This document shows positions 1 through 6,992 of a stretch of 57,161 nucleotides of DNA, piece after piece. This DNA comes from Novosphingobium sp. Chol11. Lineage in GTDB: Bacteria; Pseudomonadota; Alphaproteobacteria; Sphingomonadales; Sphingomonadaceae. The stretch's first letter is position 1, and each line of letters begins with the position of its first letter. The notes under the pieces are model-generated. The model saw only the letters and a program-made list of their open reading frames with translations, ran no database searches and was not told the DNA's origin. The position numbers and the translations under genes are program-made. The DNA lies in NCBI RefSeq assembly GCF_945870625.1, contig NZ_CAMBTS010000008.1, forward strand, positions 1 through 57,161, in the 5' to 3' direction.

Positions 1-885
1 GTAGAAGCTGGCCCGGGCGGCGCTATCAGCGCGCAGCAGGCCTTCGAGATTGAACTCGATGGTTATCCCGGCCAGCCGGTCGGCGACCGAAAGGAGCTGC
101 TTTTCAAGCGCCTGTTCGATGCGTTTGAGACGTCGGCGCAGGGTGAACTTCTGGAACCCCAGGGTTTGTTGTTCGAGCCCGGTGCCCCAGCTGGTGGTCT
201 TTTCGGTATGGCCGACCATGAAGGGCGGCACGCCGAAGAAGCGGCAGACCTCTTCCACCGAGAAGGCCCGGCTTTGCAGCATCTGGGCGTCTTCGGGGCT
301 AATCGAGAGCTGGACCCAGTCCATGCCCCGGTCGAGCAGCATGGGCCGCCCAGCGTTGATCGCGCCTGCGAACTTCTCCTGCAGCAGCTCCTCGGCCTGT
401 TTTCTCTGGTCGATGGTCAGGGTGTCGGCGGTCTTCAACAGCCCCGACGGACGCACCCCGTTGCGGAAGGTGTCGCCCGAGGCGCGTTCGATAGCCTGTG
501 CCAGACCAAAACTCTGGCGGCCGGCGCTCAAGGTTGAGAGCCCGCCCAGCGGATTGCCGCCAAAGCCGCGGATGTGCAGCACCCGGTCCTGGCCTGCGAT
601 GATACGCCGACCCTGATCGACCCACTCATATTCCAGAGCCCCGGTATCGAGGCGGCGGACCGTGACCAGTTCGGGCGTGATCGGCACGCCGAGCGCGATG
701 ATCCGGCCATTACGGGCCCGCACCACCTCGGCATAGGCATTGCCGTGCAGCTCTAGCGAGGCGCAGACGAACTCCCAGAAATCCAGCGCCGTCTGGTCGG
801 CATTGGGGCTGTCGTGAAGGATGCGGTAGAGCGGATGATCGCTCGCCACCGTGCGAGCGCCGCCGCGGGTGGGCGAGACCTTCAC
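1..885 (-). pseudogene. HK97-family phage portal protein, 5'-truncated and running off the left edge
   Basis: On the minus strand an open frame runs without a stop from about 885 to the window edge. It reads as an HK97-type portal protein: SDHPLYRILHDSPNADQTAL, then an FWEFVCASLELHGNAYAEV stretch, later RGFGGNPLGGLSTLSAG and FRNGVRPSG. Such proteins form the dodecameric ring through which phage DNA is packaged. The usual N-terminal part (about the first 80-100 residues, before the DHPLY segment) is missing: upstream of about 885 the frame stops resembling a portal and the other strand becomes a nuclease-like gene. No start codon with a ribosome site is visible. The C-terminus lies outside the window. 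Seen: the motifs and the break. Inferred: a prophage remnant. Confidence 0.8.
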
Positions 886-1258
886 CTGCACGCCTACCCG
901 GGTGTGGGATGGCGACGGTCCGATCTGGTGCGCCGAAGGACCGCGTATTCGTCTGGCCGGGATTGCGACCCGGGAGATGGATGGCAGCTGCAGTCGCGGA
1001 CATCCCTGTCCGTCTACCTCTGCGGTCCAGGCCCGTGATGCCCTCGTCAGGCTGATAGGCCAGCGCGTTGGCGTCCATTCTCAGGGACACATCCTGGTGC
1101 GCGGTCCCGCCTTGACCTGTCGGTCTGAAGGCAGCGCCGGGGGCAACCGAACGGCGGCCTGGTGCGTCTCGCCTCGCTCGGGAGACCTGTCCTGCGCCAT
1201 GGTCAGGGGTGGCTGGGCTCTGCGATGGGACCGCTACTGGCGCAACCACCGCTGCTGA
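851..1258 (+). CDS. Thermonuclease-like (SNase-fold) protein, probably 5'-truncated
   Basis: The 135-residue frame carries RVWDGDGP (17-24), IRLAGIATRE (33-42) and a Cys-rich C-terminal half ending in GGWALRWDRYWR. This matches the short secreted thermonuclease-like proteins of Sphingomonadales; the DGD, R34 and E42 positions correspond to the metal and catalytic residues of the SNase fold. The only start in frame is GTG at 851, just after a stop at 836, with no clear ribosome site. The first ten codons are antisense to portal-gene DNA, and no signal peptide is present although the cysteines suggest an exported protein. The native 5' end was therefore probably lost at the junction near 880. 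It may be a pseudogene. Confidence 0.6.
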   Translation: MRAPPRVGETFTCTPTRVWDGDGPIWCAEGPRIRLAGIATREMDGSCSRGHPCPSTSAVQARDALVRLIGQRVGVHSQGHILVRGPALTCRSEGSAGGNRTAAWCVSPRSGDLSCAMVRGGWALRWDRYWRNHRC

Positions 1259-1309
1259 CGCTGGTCTGAGTTGGAGGAAGGACGCAGCCCGCTGCGCGTC
1301 AAACGTTGG

Positions 1310-1335
1310 TTGACATGTCAAACCCCATTTGACAT
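1310..1335 (+). promoter_or_regulatory. Palindromic operator/promoter of the higBA pair
   Basis: A perfect 12-base palindrome TTGACATGTCAA lies at 1310-1321, and its half-site TTGACAT recurs at 1329-1335, 19 bases further on. TTGACA at 1310-1315 followed after 17 bases by CATAAG (1333-1338) also reads as a sigma-70 promoter. The palindrome overlapping the -35 box is what an autorepressing HigA dimer would be expected to bind. The -10 box ends only five bases before the higB ATG, so the transcript would have almost no leader; AAGG at 1337-1340 is the only ribosome-site candidate. Confidence 0.6.
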
Positions 1336-1343
1336 AAGGCGTT

Positions 1344-1628
1344 ATGGATATCGACAGCATCTCCCACAAAGGGCTGCGGCGGTTTTTCGAGACCGGAAAC
1401 GCAAAAGGCCTGGTGGGTGTTGCGGCTCGTATCCGCAAGATGCTGGCATTCATCGATGCTGCAGGCAGTTTCGAGGAACTGGCCGTGCCGCCCAATTACG
1501 GGCTGCACGAGTTGGTTGGAGACAAGGCCGGGCGCTGGTCAATGACGGTGACGAAGAACTGGCGGCTGACCTTCGTCAAGATCGACGAAACGACAATCGC
1601 CGACCTGGACCTGGAGGATTATCACTGA
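1344..1628 (+). CDS. higB: HigB-type toxin of a type II toxin-antitoxin system
   Basis: This 94-residue protein has the HigB/RelE-superfamily pattern: KGLRRFFETGNAKGL near the N-terminus, then a GLHELVGDKAGRWSMTV segment and NWRLTF before the acidic DLDLEDYH tail. HigB toxins are ribosome-dependent mRNA interferases that cut within translated codons. The length is normal (about 92-100). It precedes its antitoxin gene, the reversed order characteristic of higBA, and the two overlap by one base (TGATG). The start is the first ATG after the palindromic promoter. It lies within a decayed mobile block, consistent with an addiction module that helped to keep the element. Confidence 0.9.
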   Translation: MDIDSISHKGLRRFFETGNAKGLVGVAARIRKMLAFIDAAGSFEELAVPPNYGLHELVGDKAGRWSMTVTKNWRLTFVKIDETTIADLDLEDYH

Positions 1629-1930
1629 TGGCTATGACCATGCATCCCTCGCTGGCGGTTCATCCCGGTGACTGGCTGAAGAGCGAAGTCGTCGAGCCCC
1701 ATGGTGTGAGCATCAACCGCCTTGCAGCCGCCTTCCATGTGACCCGCCAGACCCTTAGCAACCTGTTCAATGGCCACACTGCTCTTTCGGCCGATATGGC
1801 GATCCGGTTCGAGAAGGCTTTTGGCGTCAAGGCCGATACGCTGATGCGCATGCAGACGACCTATGACATGGCTCAGGCTAGGGCCCGTGCCGATGACATC
1901 GTCGTCGATAAGGTTCTCGTCGCAGCCTAA
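1628..1930 (+). CDS. higA: HigA-type antitoxin, XRE-family DNA-binding protein
   Basis: The 100-residue protein has an XRE helix-turn-helix (SINRLAAAFHVTRQTLSNLF, about residues 28-47) followed by HTALSADMAIRFEKAFG, the standard HigA signature. HigA binds and neutralises HigB and represses the shared promoter, here most likely the palindrome at 1310-1321. Translation starts at ATG 1628, which shares its A with the higB stop codon, so synthesis is probably coupled to that of the toxin. Full length and intact; no sign of decay, unlike the genes on both sides. Confidence 0.92.
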   Translation: MAMTMHPSLAVHPGDWLKSEVVEPHGVSINRLAAAFHVTRQTLSNLFNGHTALSADMAIRFEKAFGVKADTLMRMQTTYDMAQARARADDIVVDKVLVAA

Positions 1931-1935
1931 GGCGC

Positions 1936-2365
1936 TCAGGCCGCTTCAGCTTCAGTGCCGGCTCGCATTCCGGCGATCTCATTAAAACTCCGTCCATCGC
2001 CCTCGAGCGTGGCGGCCTTGCCGGTAAAGTCCTGCCAGCGCTTGACGATGACGTCGGCGTATTTGGGGTCGAGCTCCATCAACCGGCAACGCCGGCCCTG
2101 CTGCTCGCAGGCGATCAGGGTCGAGCCCGAGCCGCCGAAGAGATCGACCACCAGGGCACCGCGCGCTGAGGAGTTCAGCAAGGCGCGCTCGATCAGGAGC
2201 GTCGGTTTGGTGGTTGGGTGAAGATCGGAGACCCTTGGCCGGGCGATGTTCCAGATGTCCGACTGCTTGCGATCCGGCACCTGCATGATGCGCGGGCCGT
2301 CCTCGTTCCAGCCGTACCAGAGGGGCTCGTATTGGGTGTGGTAGTCCTTGCGCGAGAGGCCGCGC
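1936..2365 (-). pseudogene. Site-specific DNA N6-adenine/N4-cytosine methyltransferase, C-terminal fragment
   Basis: Reading leftward from about 2365 the frame gives SRKDYHTQYEPLWYGWNEDG, then a KQSDIWNI segment, HPTTKP, and VVDLFGGSGSTLIACEQ followed by LMELDPKYADVIVKRWQ. These are the C-terminal parts of beta-class methyltransferases (pfam N6_N4_Mtase), in which the SAM-binding FGGSGS motif follows the catalytic motif. The catalytic DPPY region and any ParB-like N-terminal domain are absent because the homology ends at about 2365, where a plus-strand gene fragment begins. Without DPPY it should be inactive. Such enzymes are common on phages and integrative elements of this order. Confidence 0.8.
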
Positions 2366-3577
2366 GACTGCCTCCTGGATTCGCCGCTGAAGGAAACGGG
2401 ACTCCGCGCCTTCTATACCGAGGTTGGAGGCAAGGCCGGACCGGTAGGCTTGGCCGACCGCTACTTCGGCGACGGCGCCTCCCTCAAAGGGTTCCTGAAG
2501 TTCGCGGAGGCCACTGGCGTAAAAACCGCGCTCGAGGTAACTGCATGCAGCTGCAACAAAAATCCGAAGTGGCCCTATCTCCTCAGCGTCGGAGGTGAGC
2601 GATGGACATCAAATTCTATCGACACGGATTTTTCCCTCGAAGGGTTTGAGGCGGCAACGGCATCACCAACCGTCGCGCTTTCCACATTGCTTTGGCGCAC
2701 AGCTGATTTTGCCAACTCTAGATTCCTGCGAGCCACCTACCAGATCAACCGGCAACACGGTGCACACTTTGCGGATTCCCAGTGGGTCTGCCAGATGCGA
2801 GAAGCGGCTTGGGTGCCGCAGTCGGACGGCCGCTTTGTAGTGCCTGCCGAGGCGCGAGCAGACCTTTTGCCGCCGGGCTTCCCGTACGATCCAGGGAAGA
2901 GGTGGCTGAAAGCCATCGGCTTCGGCGAGGCTTTTGCGAAGCGTTCGGATGAAGCCAGGCAAAAGCAGTCCATCGCAAAGCAACTCGGTTTCGAGGACGG
3001 GGCCGCATTAGAGGACGCACAGTGGTTTGCCGGCCTCGATCCCGCTGAGCGCCTAGACTTCAAGCAGCAGGTAGAGAACAGGAGAATCTTCTCCCTGCCC
3101 GAAAGCGAACCAGGTAACCCGGAGCGTCGAGCCGAAAGGGTGCTCGATGCTGCCGCCCAGGCGCCAGACCGGGCGACCGAAGAGCGGCCGAGATCGGTGT
3201 CCGTCGGGCTCCAGGCAGTCAAGCAGGAGGCAGAGCAATACCTCCGGCAACAATATACGAACCTCGACGGAGATATGATTTGCCAAGTATGCAAGGGGCC
3301 TTTGCCATTTCGGCTTCCTGACGGGCGACACTACGTGGAGAAAGTCGAGTTTATTGCCGACGTGGTCCGACGCCACCATCAGAATTACTTGGCACTCTGC
3401 CCCAACCACGCCGCGATGATGCAACACGCGCACGGATCGAAGGACCTCGTGAAGGAGATGCTTATGGACTGCGATGGTGACACCCTCGACATCATTCTGG
3501 CCGGGGCTGATGAGAGCATCTACTTTACTCGCACACATCTGCTCGATCTAAAGGTAGCACTCGCCTCTGAAAAATGA
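2348..3577 (+). pseudogene. C-terminal fragment of a large sacsin-like ATPase with a terminal zinc motif
   Basis: The 409-residue frame opens at TTG 2348 without a ribosome site and begins in mid-domain. It resembles the C-terminal quarter of very large (over 1,000 residues) bacterial proteins with a sacsin-type GHKL ATPase domain at the N-terminus. Visible parts are a repeat-like middle, WVCQMREAAWVPQSDGRFV (a 'needs to be defended' style sacsin repeat), a charged linker rich in E and R (about 240-300), and a terminal module with CQVC (312-315) and CPNHAAM (351-357) that could bind zinc in an HNH-like way. The family assignment is from memory of related sequences and is moderate. Relatives are often found in defence islands. 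The ATPase domain is not present here. Confidence 0.5.
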
Positions 3578-3683
3578 CGCGTTTCACGGTCTGGATCACC
3601 CTGAACTGCTGCGGTGTCGGCGAAGGCATTTGATCTTTAGACAGGGCGCCTAACCGGTGGATGGTTGACCGAAGGAGAGCGAT

Positions 3684-4205
3684 TTGACAGCCCAGATGTC
3701 CGAGGTCCTTCACTACGAGGGCCAGAAGCTCTCGATGATGGGCAACCCATTGGGCGACTACTTTTCTCTAAGGGGCCACTGGCCACGCTTTCAGGAGCCA
3801 TCAACCGCCCTCTGGCGCGGCTATGTCGGAACCTGGGAGGTCCGCGAAGGTCGGCTGTATCTGATCGGTATCCAGGCTCAGCTTGAGGACGGGACCAGGG
3901 TGACCCTGGATACGCTATTCCCCGGCTACCCTGACCGCGTCTTCGCCCACTGGTATATGGGAGAACTCCGCGTGCCGCAGGGGCGGGTGACCAAATACGT
4001 CCACCAGGGCTACCAGAGCCAGTTTCAGGCGGACCTCTTCCTTCACCTTGAAAAGGGCGTGCTGGTCACAACCAGGCTCATACGCAACGTACCAGCCGAC
4101 GAGCTGATCGAAGAGGTGCAAGGATCAGCGGGGGGGTCAGGCCTCTATTACGGCAGGACTGCACCGGACCCCATTGGGCCGCCCCCCGAGGCTGGGGAGC
4201 CATGA
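3684..4205 (+). CDS. Conserved hypothetical protein, first gene of an unknown pair
   Basis: I do not recognise a named family for these 173 residues. The protein is soluble, with a beta-rich core containing LWRGYVGTWEVREGRLYLIG, a TLFPGYP segment, FAHWYMGELRVPQGR, and YVHQGYQSQFQADLFL. There is no signal peptide or membrane segment. The TTG start at 3684 is chosen because AGGAG (3673-3677) lies six bases upstream. Its stop overlaps the start of the membrane-protein gene at 4202 (ATGA), so the two are translationally coupled and probably act together. Both are intact, unlike the genes to their left. Confidence 0.75.
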   Translation: MTAQMSEVLHYEGQKLSMMGNPLGDYFSLRGHWPRFQEPSTALWRGYVGTWEVREGRLYLIGIQAQLEDGTRVTLDTLFPGYPDRVFAHWYMGELRVPQGRVTKYVHQGYQSQFQADLFLHLEKGVLVTTRLIRNVPADELIEEVQGSAGGSGLYYGRTAPDPIGPPPEAGEP

Positions 4206-4930
4206 TCGCGGCATACGCCTATGTTCTGATTGGGCTGCTGCTAGCCGTTTCGACGCTGGTGTGGGTCATCGGCCAAGGGGACGGTGTGTGGCCACTAAGA
4301 TGGGACCCCGGTGAGATCTTTGCTGCGGTCCTCGGCTTCGTCGGCATCGTCTGTTTCATGGCCCTTTTCTGGCCCGTCGCCGTGGCTTTTTGGGCATGGG
4401 GCATGCTGGAGAGCCGGGGCAAGGTACGGCGAGCAGGTCGAGACCCTGCTGAGGTTATTGGAGTGGTTGTCGGCATCATCGGCATCGTCGGTTCGGTGCT
4501 TCTTTTGTGGCCGGTGCTGCTTGTTCTACTCGTGTGGAACTGGCTGAAACGAAAAGACGCTGAGCCAGTCGAAGAACAGTTCACGGTTCCCGAAGCCGGC
4601 CTGATCGAGCAACTTTCCGTTGCCGAGATCGAAAGCCGGGAGCTTGTAGACGATCCATTGGGGGGGGCCCCGCGCCTGCCGTTCGGGCACCTCAACCCGG
4701 TCTGGCGCAAACTTCTGGAGAGCGTGACCGCCGAGAGCACGATCTGGTCCTTCTCGACCCTGTGGGACCATCGTTGGGGCGCACAGCAGGTCGAGGGTTA
4801 CGTTTTGAAGAGCGGCGCTGTGATCGGGCCGCACATGATTACATCCCAGCGCCGGCGCCCGCGGGAGCCGGCGGAGGAACCCACTAGCCCTAAGATCGGA
4901 CTGATCGAGGCGTTATCAGGCAAACGGTAA
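4202..4930 (+). CDS. Hypothetical membrane protein coupled to the preceding gene
   Basis: The 242-residue protein has an N-terminal membrane segment (about 2-24), a hydrophobic stretch at about 38-68 long enough for one or two more, and another at about 84-112, followed by a soluble C-terminal half of about 130 residues. That half contains the near-repeated phrases AGLIEQLSV and IGLIEALSG, and W-rich sequence around residues 180-195. No catalytic motif is recognisable. It starts at ATG 4202 inside the stop of the upstream gene. The soluble partner and membrane anchor could form a two-component module; what it does cannot be told from the sequence. Confidence 0.75.
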   Translation: MIAAYAYVLIGLLLAVSTLVWVIGQGDGVWPLRWDPGEIFAAVLGFVGIVCFMALFWPVAVAFWAWGMLESRGKVRRAGRDPAEVIGVVVGIIGIVGSVLLLWPVLLVLLVWNWLKRKDAEPVEEQFTVPEAGLIEQLSVAEIESRELVDDPLGGAPRLPFGHLNPVWRKLLESVTAESTIWSFSTLWDHRWGAQQVEGYVLKSGAVIGPHMITSQRRRPREPAEEPTSPKIGLIEALSGKR

Positions 4931-5300
4931 GCGGATTGCCGTCTCCTGCCCTCTGAACCGCCCCGTGTTTTCCGAGATCAGTTGTTCGACGATCGGTGGG
5001 ATTTTGATCCACTGCCGCACGGCTTGGAGTTTGCTGGTTCGCTAGGGGTCGGTTCCGGTTGCCGAGGCGCTCCAAAAACCACTCAGCTCCCTTAGCCGAT
5101 ATCTAACTGAAAAGGCTTGTAGTTTTTAGCTCCACACCAAATCGCCACGGTGCGGAGGTCTGGAGACTATCCGGGCTTTCGGAGAGAAAATCAGCCAGTT
5201 TCCTGGAAACCCAGTGCGGAGCCGGTTCGGCGAAACCCTGTAATACAACGGGATTTTCTGACACCGCCCGGCCCACAGAGAGATTTGTGGCGAGGGGCGA
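4931..5300. other. Gene-poor stretch between the accessory block and tRNA-Ser
   Basis: No convincing gene lies in these 370 bases. A minus-strand frame of about 41 codons (roughly 5052 to 4929, ending inside the convergent membrane-protein gene) contains LQAVRQWIKIPPIVEQLISE, which looks protein-like but has no start or known relatives, and may be a fragment of a lost gene. An eight-base inverted repeat AGAAAATC/GATTTTCT spans about 5184-5256. This is where an attachment site of the accessory block would be expected, immediately beyond the tRNA 3' end. No second copy of the tRNA 3' end was noticed within the window. Confidence 0.4.
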
Positions 5301-5390
5301 TGGCGGAGAGGCAGGGATTCGAACCCTGGATACCCTCGCGGGTATGCCGCATTTCGAGTGCGGTGCATTCGACCACTCTGCCACCTCTCC
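5301..5390 (-). tRNA. tRNA-Ser (anticodon CGA)
   Basis: On the minus strand the 5' arm GGAGAGG (5390-5384) pairs with CCTCTCC (5311-5305). It is followed by discriminator G and an encoded CCA at 5303-5301. The anticodon loop reads ACTCGAAA, giving CGA for UCG serine codons. A long variable arm (CATACCCGCGAGGGTATC) as in all class II serine tRNAs and a normal TTCGAAT T-loop are present. Its 3' end faces the accessory block at 1-5300, the usual orientation for integration of phages and islands. Confidence 0.97.
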
Positions 5391-5539
5391 GCGAAGTGTC
5401 GTGAGCGAGGCGGGGCCTCTCCCGGTCTAAGGAAGCGCGCGGTTAGCGCATGGGTTTGCACTTGCCAAGAAGAAAGGTGAGCGGATGATGCGGATTCGCA
5501 TTGCGGGGGCGACGGCTCTGGACAATCCGCAAGGTCCGG

Positions 5540-5571
5540 CTTGTCTCCGGCGTTCCAGAAACCTATATTGC
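5540..5571 (+). promoter_or_regulatory. Heat-shock (RpoH/sigma-32 type) promoter of hspQ
   Basis: CTTG at 5540-5543 and CCTATATTG at 5562-5570 are separated by 18 bases. This is close to the alphaproteobacterial sigma-32 pattern CTTG-N17/18-CYTATNTNNG. The same bases also read as sigma-70 TTGTCT-N17-TATATT. The -10 box ends seven bases before the hspQ ATG, so the transcript may be leaderless. Confidence 0.6.
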
Positions 5572-5575
5572 CCCC

Positions 5576-5956
5576 ATGGATCGAGCGACGTTCTTCTCCC
5601 CTCAGGCCGGTCGGCAGATCGATGCCCCCCATGTTGCCAGAGCACGCTTTGCGATCGGCGATGTGGTCCGCCACAAACTGTTTGATTTCCGCGGGGTTAT
5701 TTTCGATATCGACCCGGTCTTTGCCAACAGCGAAGAATGGTACGAATCGATCCCGTCCGAAATGCGGCCACCGCGCGAACAGCCGTTCTATCACTTGCTC
5801 GCCGAAAATGACGAAAACAGCTACGTCGCGTATGTCAGCCAGCAAAACCTGCTGTCTGATGCAGACGCTGGCCCGGTCGACCATCCCTCGGTCGAGGGCA
5901 TGTTCGAGGCGTTTCGCGACGGGCGTTACCGGCTGCGCCGCGGGCTGTCGCACTGA
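5576..5956 (+). CDS. hspQ: Heat shock protein HspQ (hemimethylated-DNA-binding YccV family)
   Basis: This 126-residue protein carries the HspQ core: ARFAIGDVVRHKLFDFRGV, then FDIDPVFANSEEWYESIP, PPREQPFYHLLAEND, and VAYVSQQNLL. In E. coli HspQ was first described as a factor that lowers DnaA levels by binding hemimethylated DNA, and later as a specificity factor of the Lon protease. It is cytoplasmic and normally about 100-130 residues. ATG 5576 is preferred to an upstream GTG at 5501 because the promoter (5540-5571) lies between them and homology begins after it. The sigma-32-like promoter agrees with heat induction. It converges with the ABC permease gene. Confidence 0.88.
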   Translation: MDRATFFSPQAGRQIDAPHVARARFAIGDVVRHKLFDFRGVIFDIDPVFANSEEWYESIPSEMRPPREQPFYHLLAENDENSYVAYVSQQNLLSDADAGPVDHPSVEGMFEAFRDGRYRLRRGLSH

Positions 5957-5997
5957 TTCGGGCGTAACAAGGCGCGCTCAATCTGGCGCGCTGGCCG

Positions 5998-6894
5998 TCA
6001 GTTCTTGAGCTTCCAGCCCGAGCGCAGCAGCGCATAAGTTGCGACGGCAAGGGCGAGGTTGAGCATGCCCAGCCCCGCCGCGCCGTAAATCACCGCCACG
6101 TCGGTATTGCCGATATCGCTTCGGCCGAGGAAGCCATAGCGAAATCCCGAGATGACATAAAAGATCGGGTTGAACCGGCTGACCGTCTGAAACGCGGGCG
6201 CGAGGTTATCGATCGCATAAAAGGTTCCCGATAGCATCGACATCGGCGTGATCACAAAGTTGGTGATTGCGGCATTATGATCGAATTTTTCGGCCCAAAG
6301 CGAGGTCAGCACCCCGATCAGCGCCAGCAAGACCGAGCCCATCAGCCCAAACCACACCACCGCCCAGGCATGGTGCACCACCAAATTGACGCCCGGCCAG
6401 AGGATCATCGCGCCGGCCACGGCAAGCCCGACCAGCACCGCCCGCGTCACTGCCGCCGCCACGAGCGCAGACAGCAATTCGCCCGCCGAAATCGGCGGCA
6501 TCAGGTAATCGATCACTGTTCCTTGGATCTTGCCGATCAGCAAGCCAAAGCTGGCATTGGCAAAGGCATTGTTGATCATGCCCATCGCTATCAGCCCCGG
6601 CGCGAGGAATGTGGCAAAGGGCACGCCCAGCACCATGCGCCCGCCGCCGCCCAGCGCCAGCGTAAAAATCACCAGATAGAGCAAGGTAGTGATCGCCGGA
6701 GCCCAGATCGTTTGGGTATGCACCTTGAAGAACCGGCGCACTTCCTTCATATACAAGGTCCACAGCCCGAGCCAGTTGGTGCTGCGAAACAGCGGCTGCC
6801 CCGGTTTCATGAAATGGCGAGGCCGCTGACCGTCGGCAAGCTGGCGCGTTGATTGGGGTGCGGGCCCGCTGACGGGCATCGGTTGATCGGCCAT
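5998..6894 (-). CDS. ABC-2 type transporter permease
   Basis: The 298-residue protein has a short hydrophilic N-terminus and about six membrane segments in the ABC-2 arrangement (around residues 60-85, 95-120, 145-170, 180-205, 215-240, 265-285). The signature EVRRFFKVHTQTIWAPAI opens the first transmembrane region and PLSMLSGTFY-like sequence (PMSMLSGTFYAIDNL) precedes the last. ABC-2 permeases export lipids, polysaccharides or drugs together with a separate ATPase. No ATPase gene lies beside it, so its partner is elsewhere. ATG 6894 was chosen as first in frame after the divergent region; ATG at about 6810 is a possible shorter start. It is divergent from gcrA. Confidence 0.85.
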   Translation of the reverse strand: MADQPMPVSGPAPQSTRQLADGQRPRHFMKPGQPLFRSTNWLGLWTLYMKEVRRFFKVHTQTIWAPAITTLLYLVIFTLALGGGGRMVLGVPFATFLAPGLIAMGMINNAFANASFGLLIGKIQGTVIDYLMPPISAGELLSALVAAAVTRAVLVGLAVAGAMILWPGVNLVVHHAWAVVWFGLMGSVLLALIGVLTSLWAEKFDHNAAITNFVITPMSMLSGTFYAIDNLAPAFQTVSRFNPIFYVISGFRYGFLGRSDIGNTDVAVIYGAAGLGMLNLALAVATYALLRSGWKLKN

Positions 6895-6992
6895 GTGTGC
6901 TGCGGTATCGTGCGGCGCGGCCAAAGGCAAGGACTGGCGCTGGCGAACGAGCGCTTGCTCCGGACAAGTTTTTTTGAAGGATTTTTCAAGGC

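Noticed and set aside
5301..5390. Open frames crossing the tRNA-Ser gene
   Set aside because: The cloverleaf with encoded CCA explains the sequence completely.
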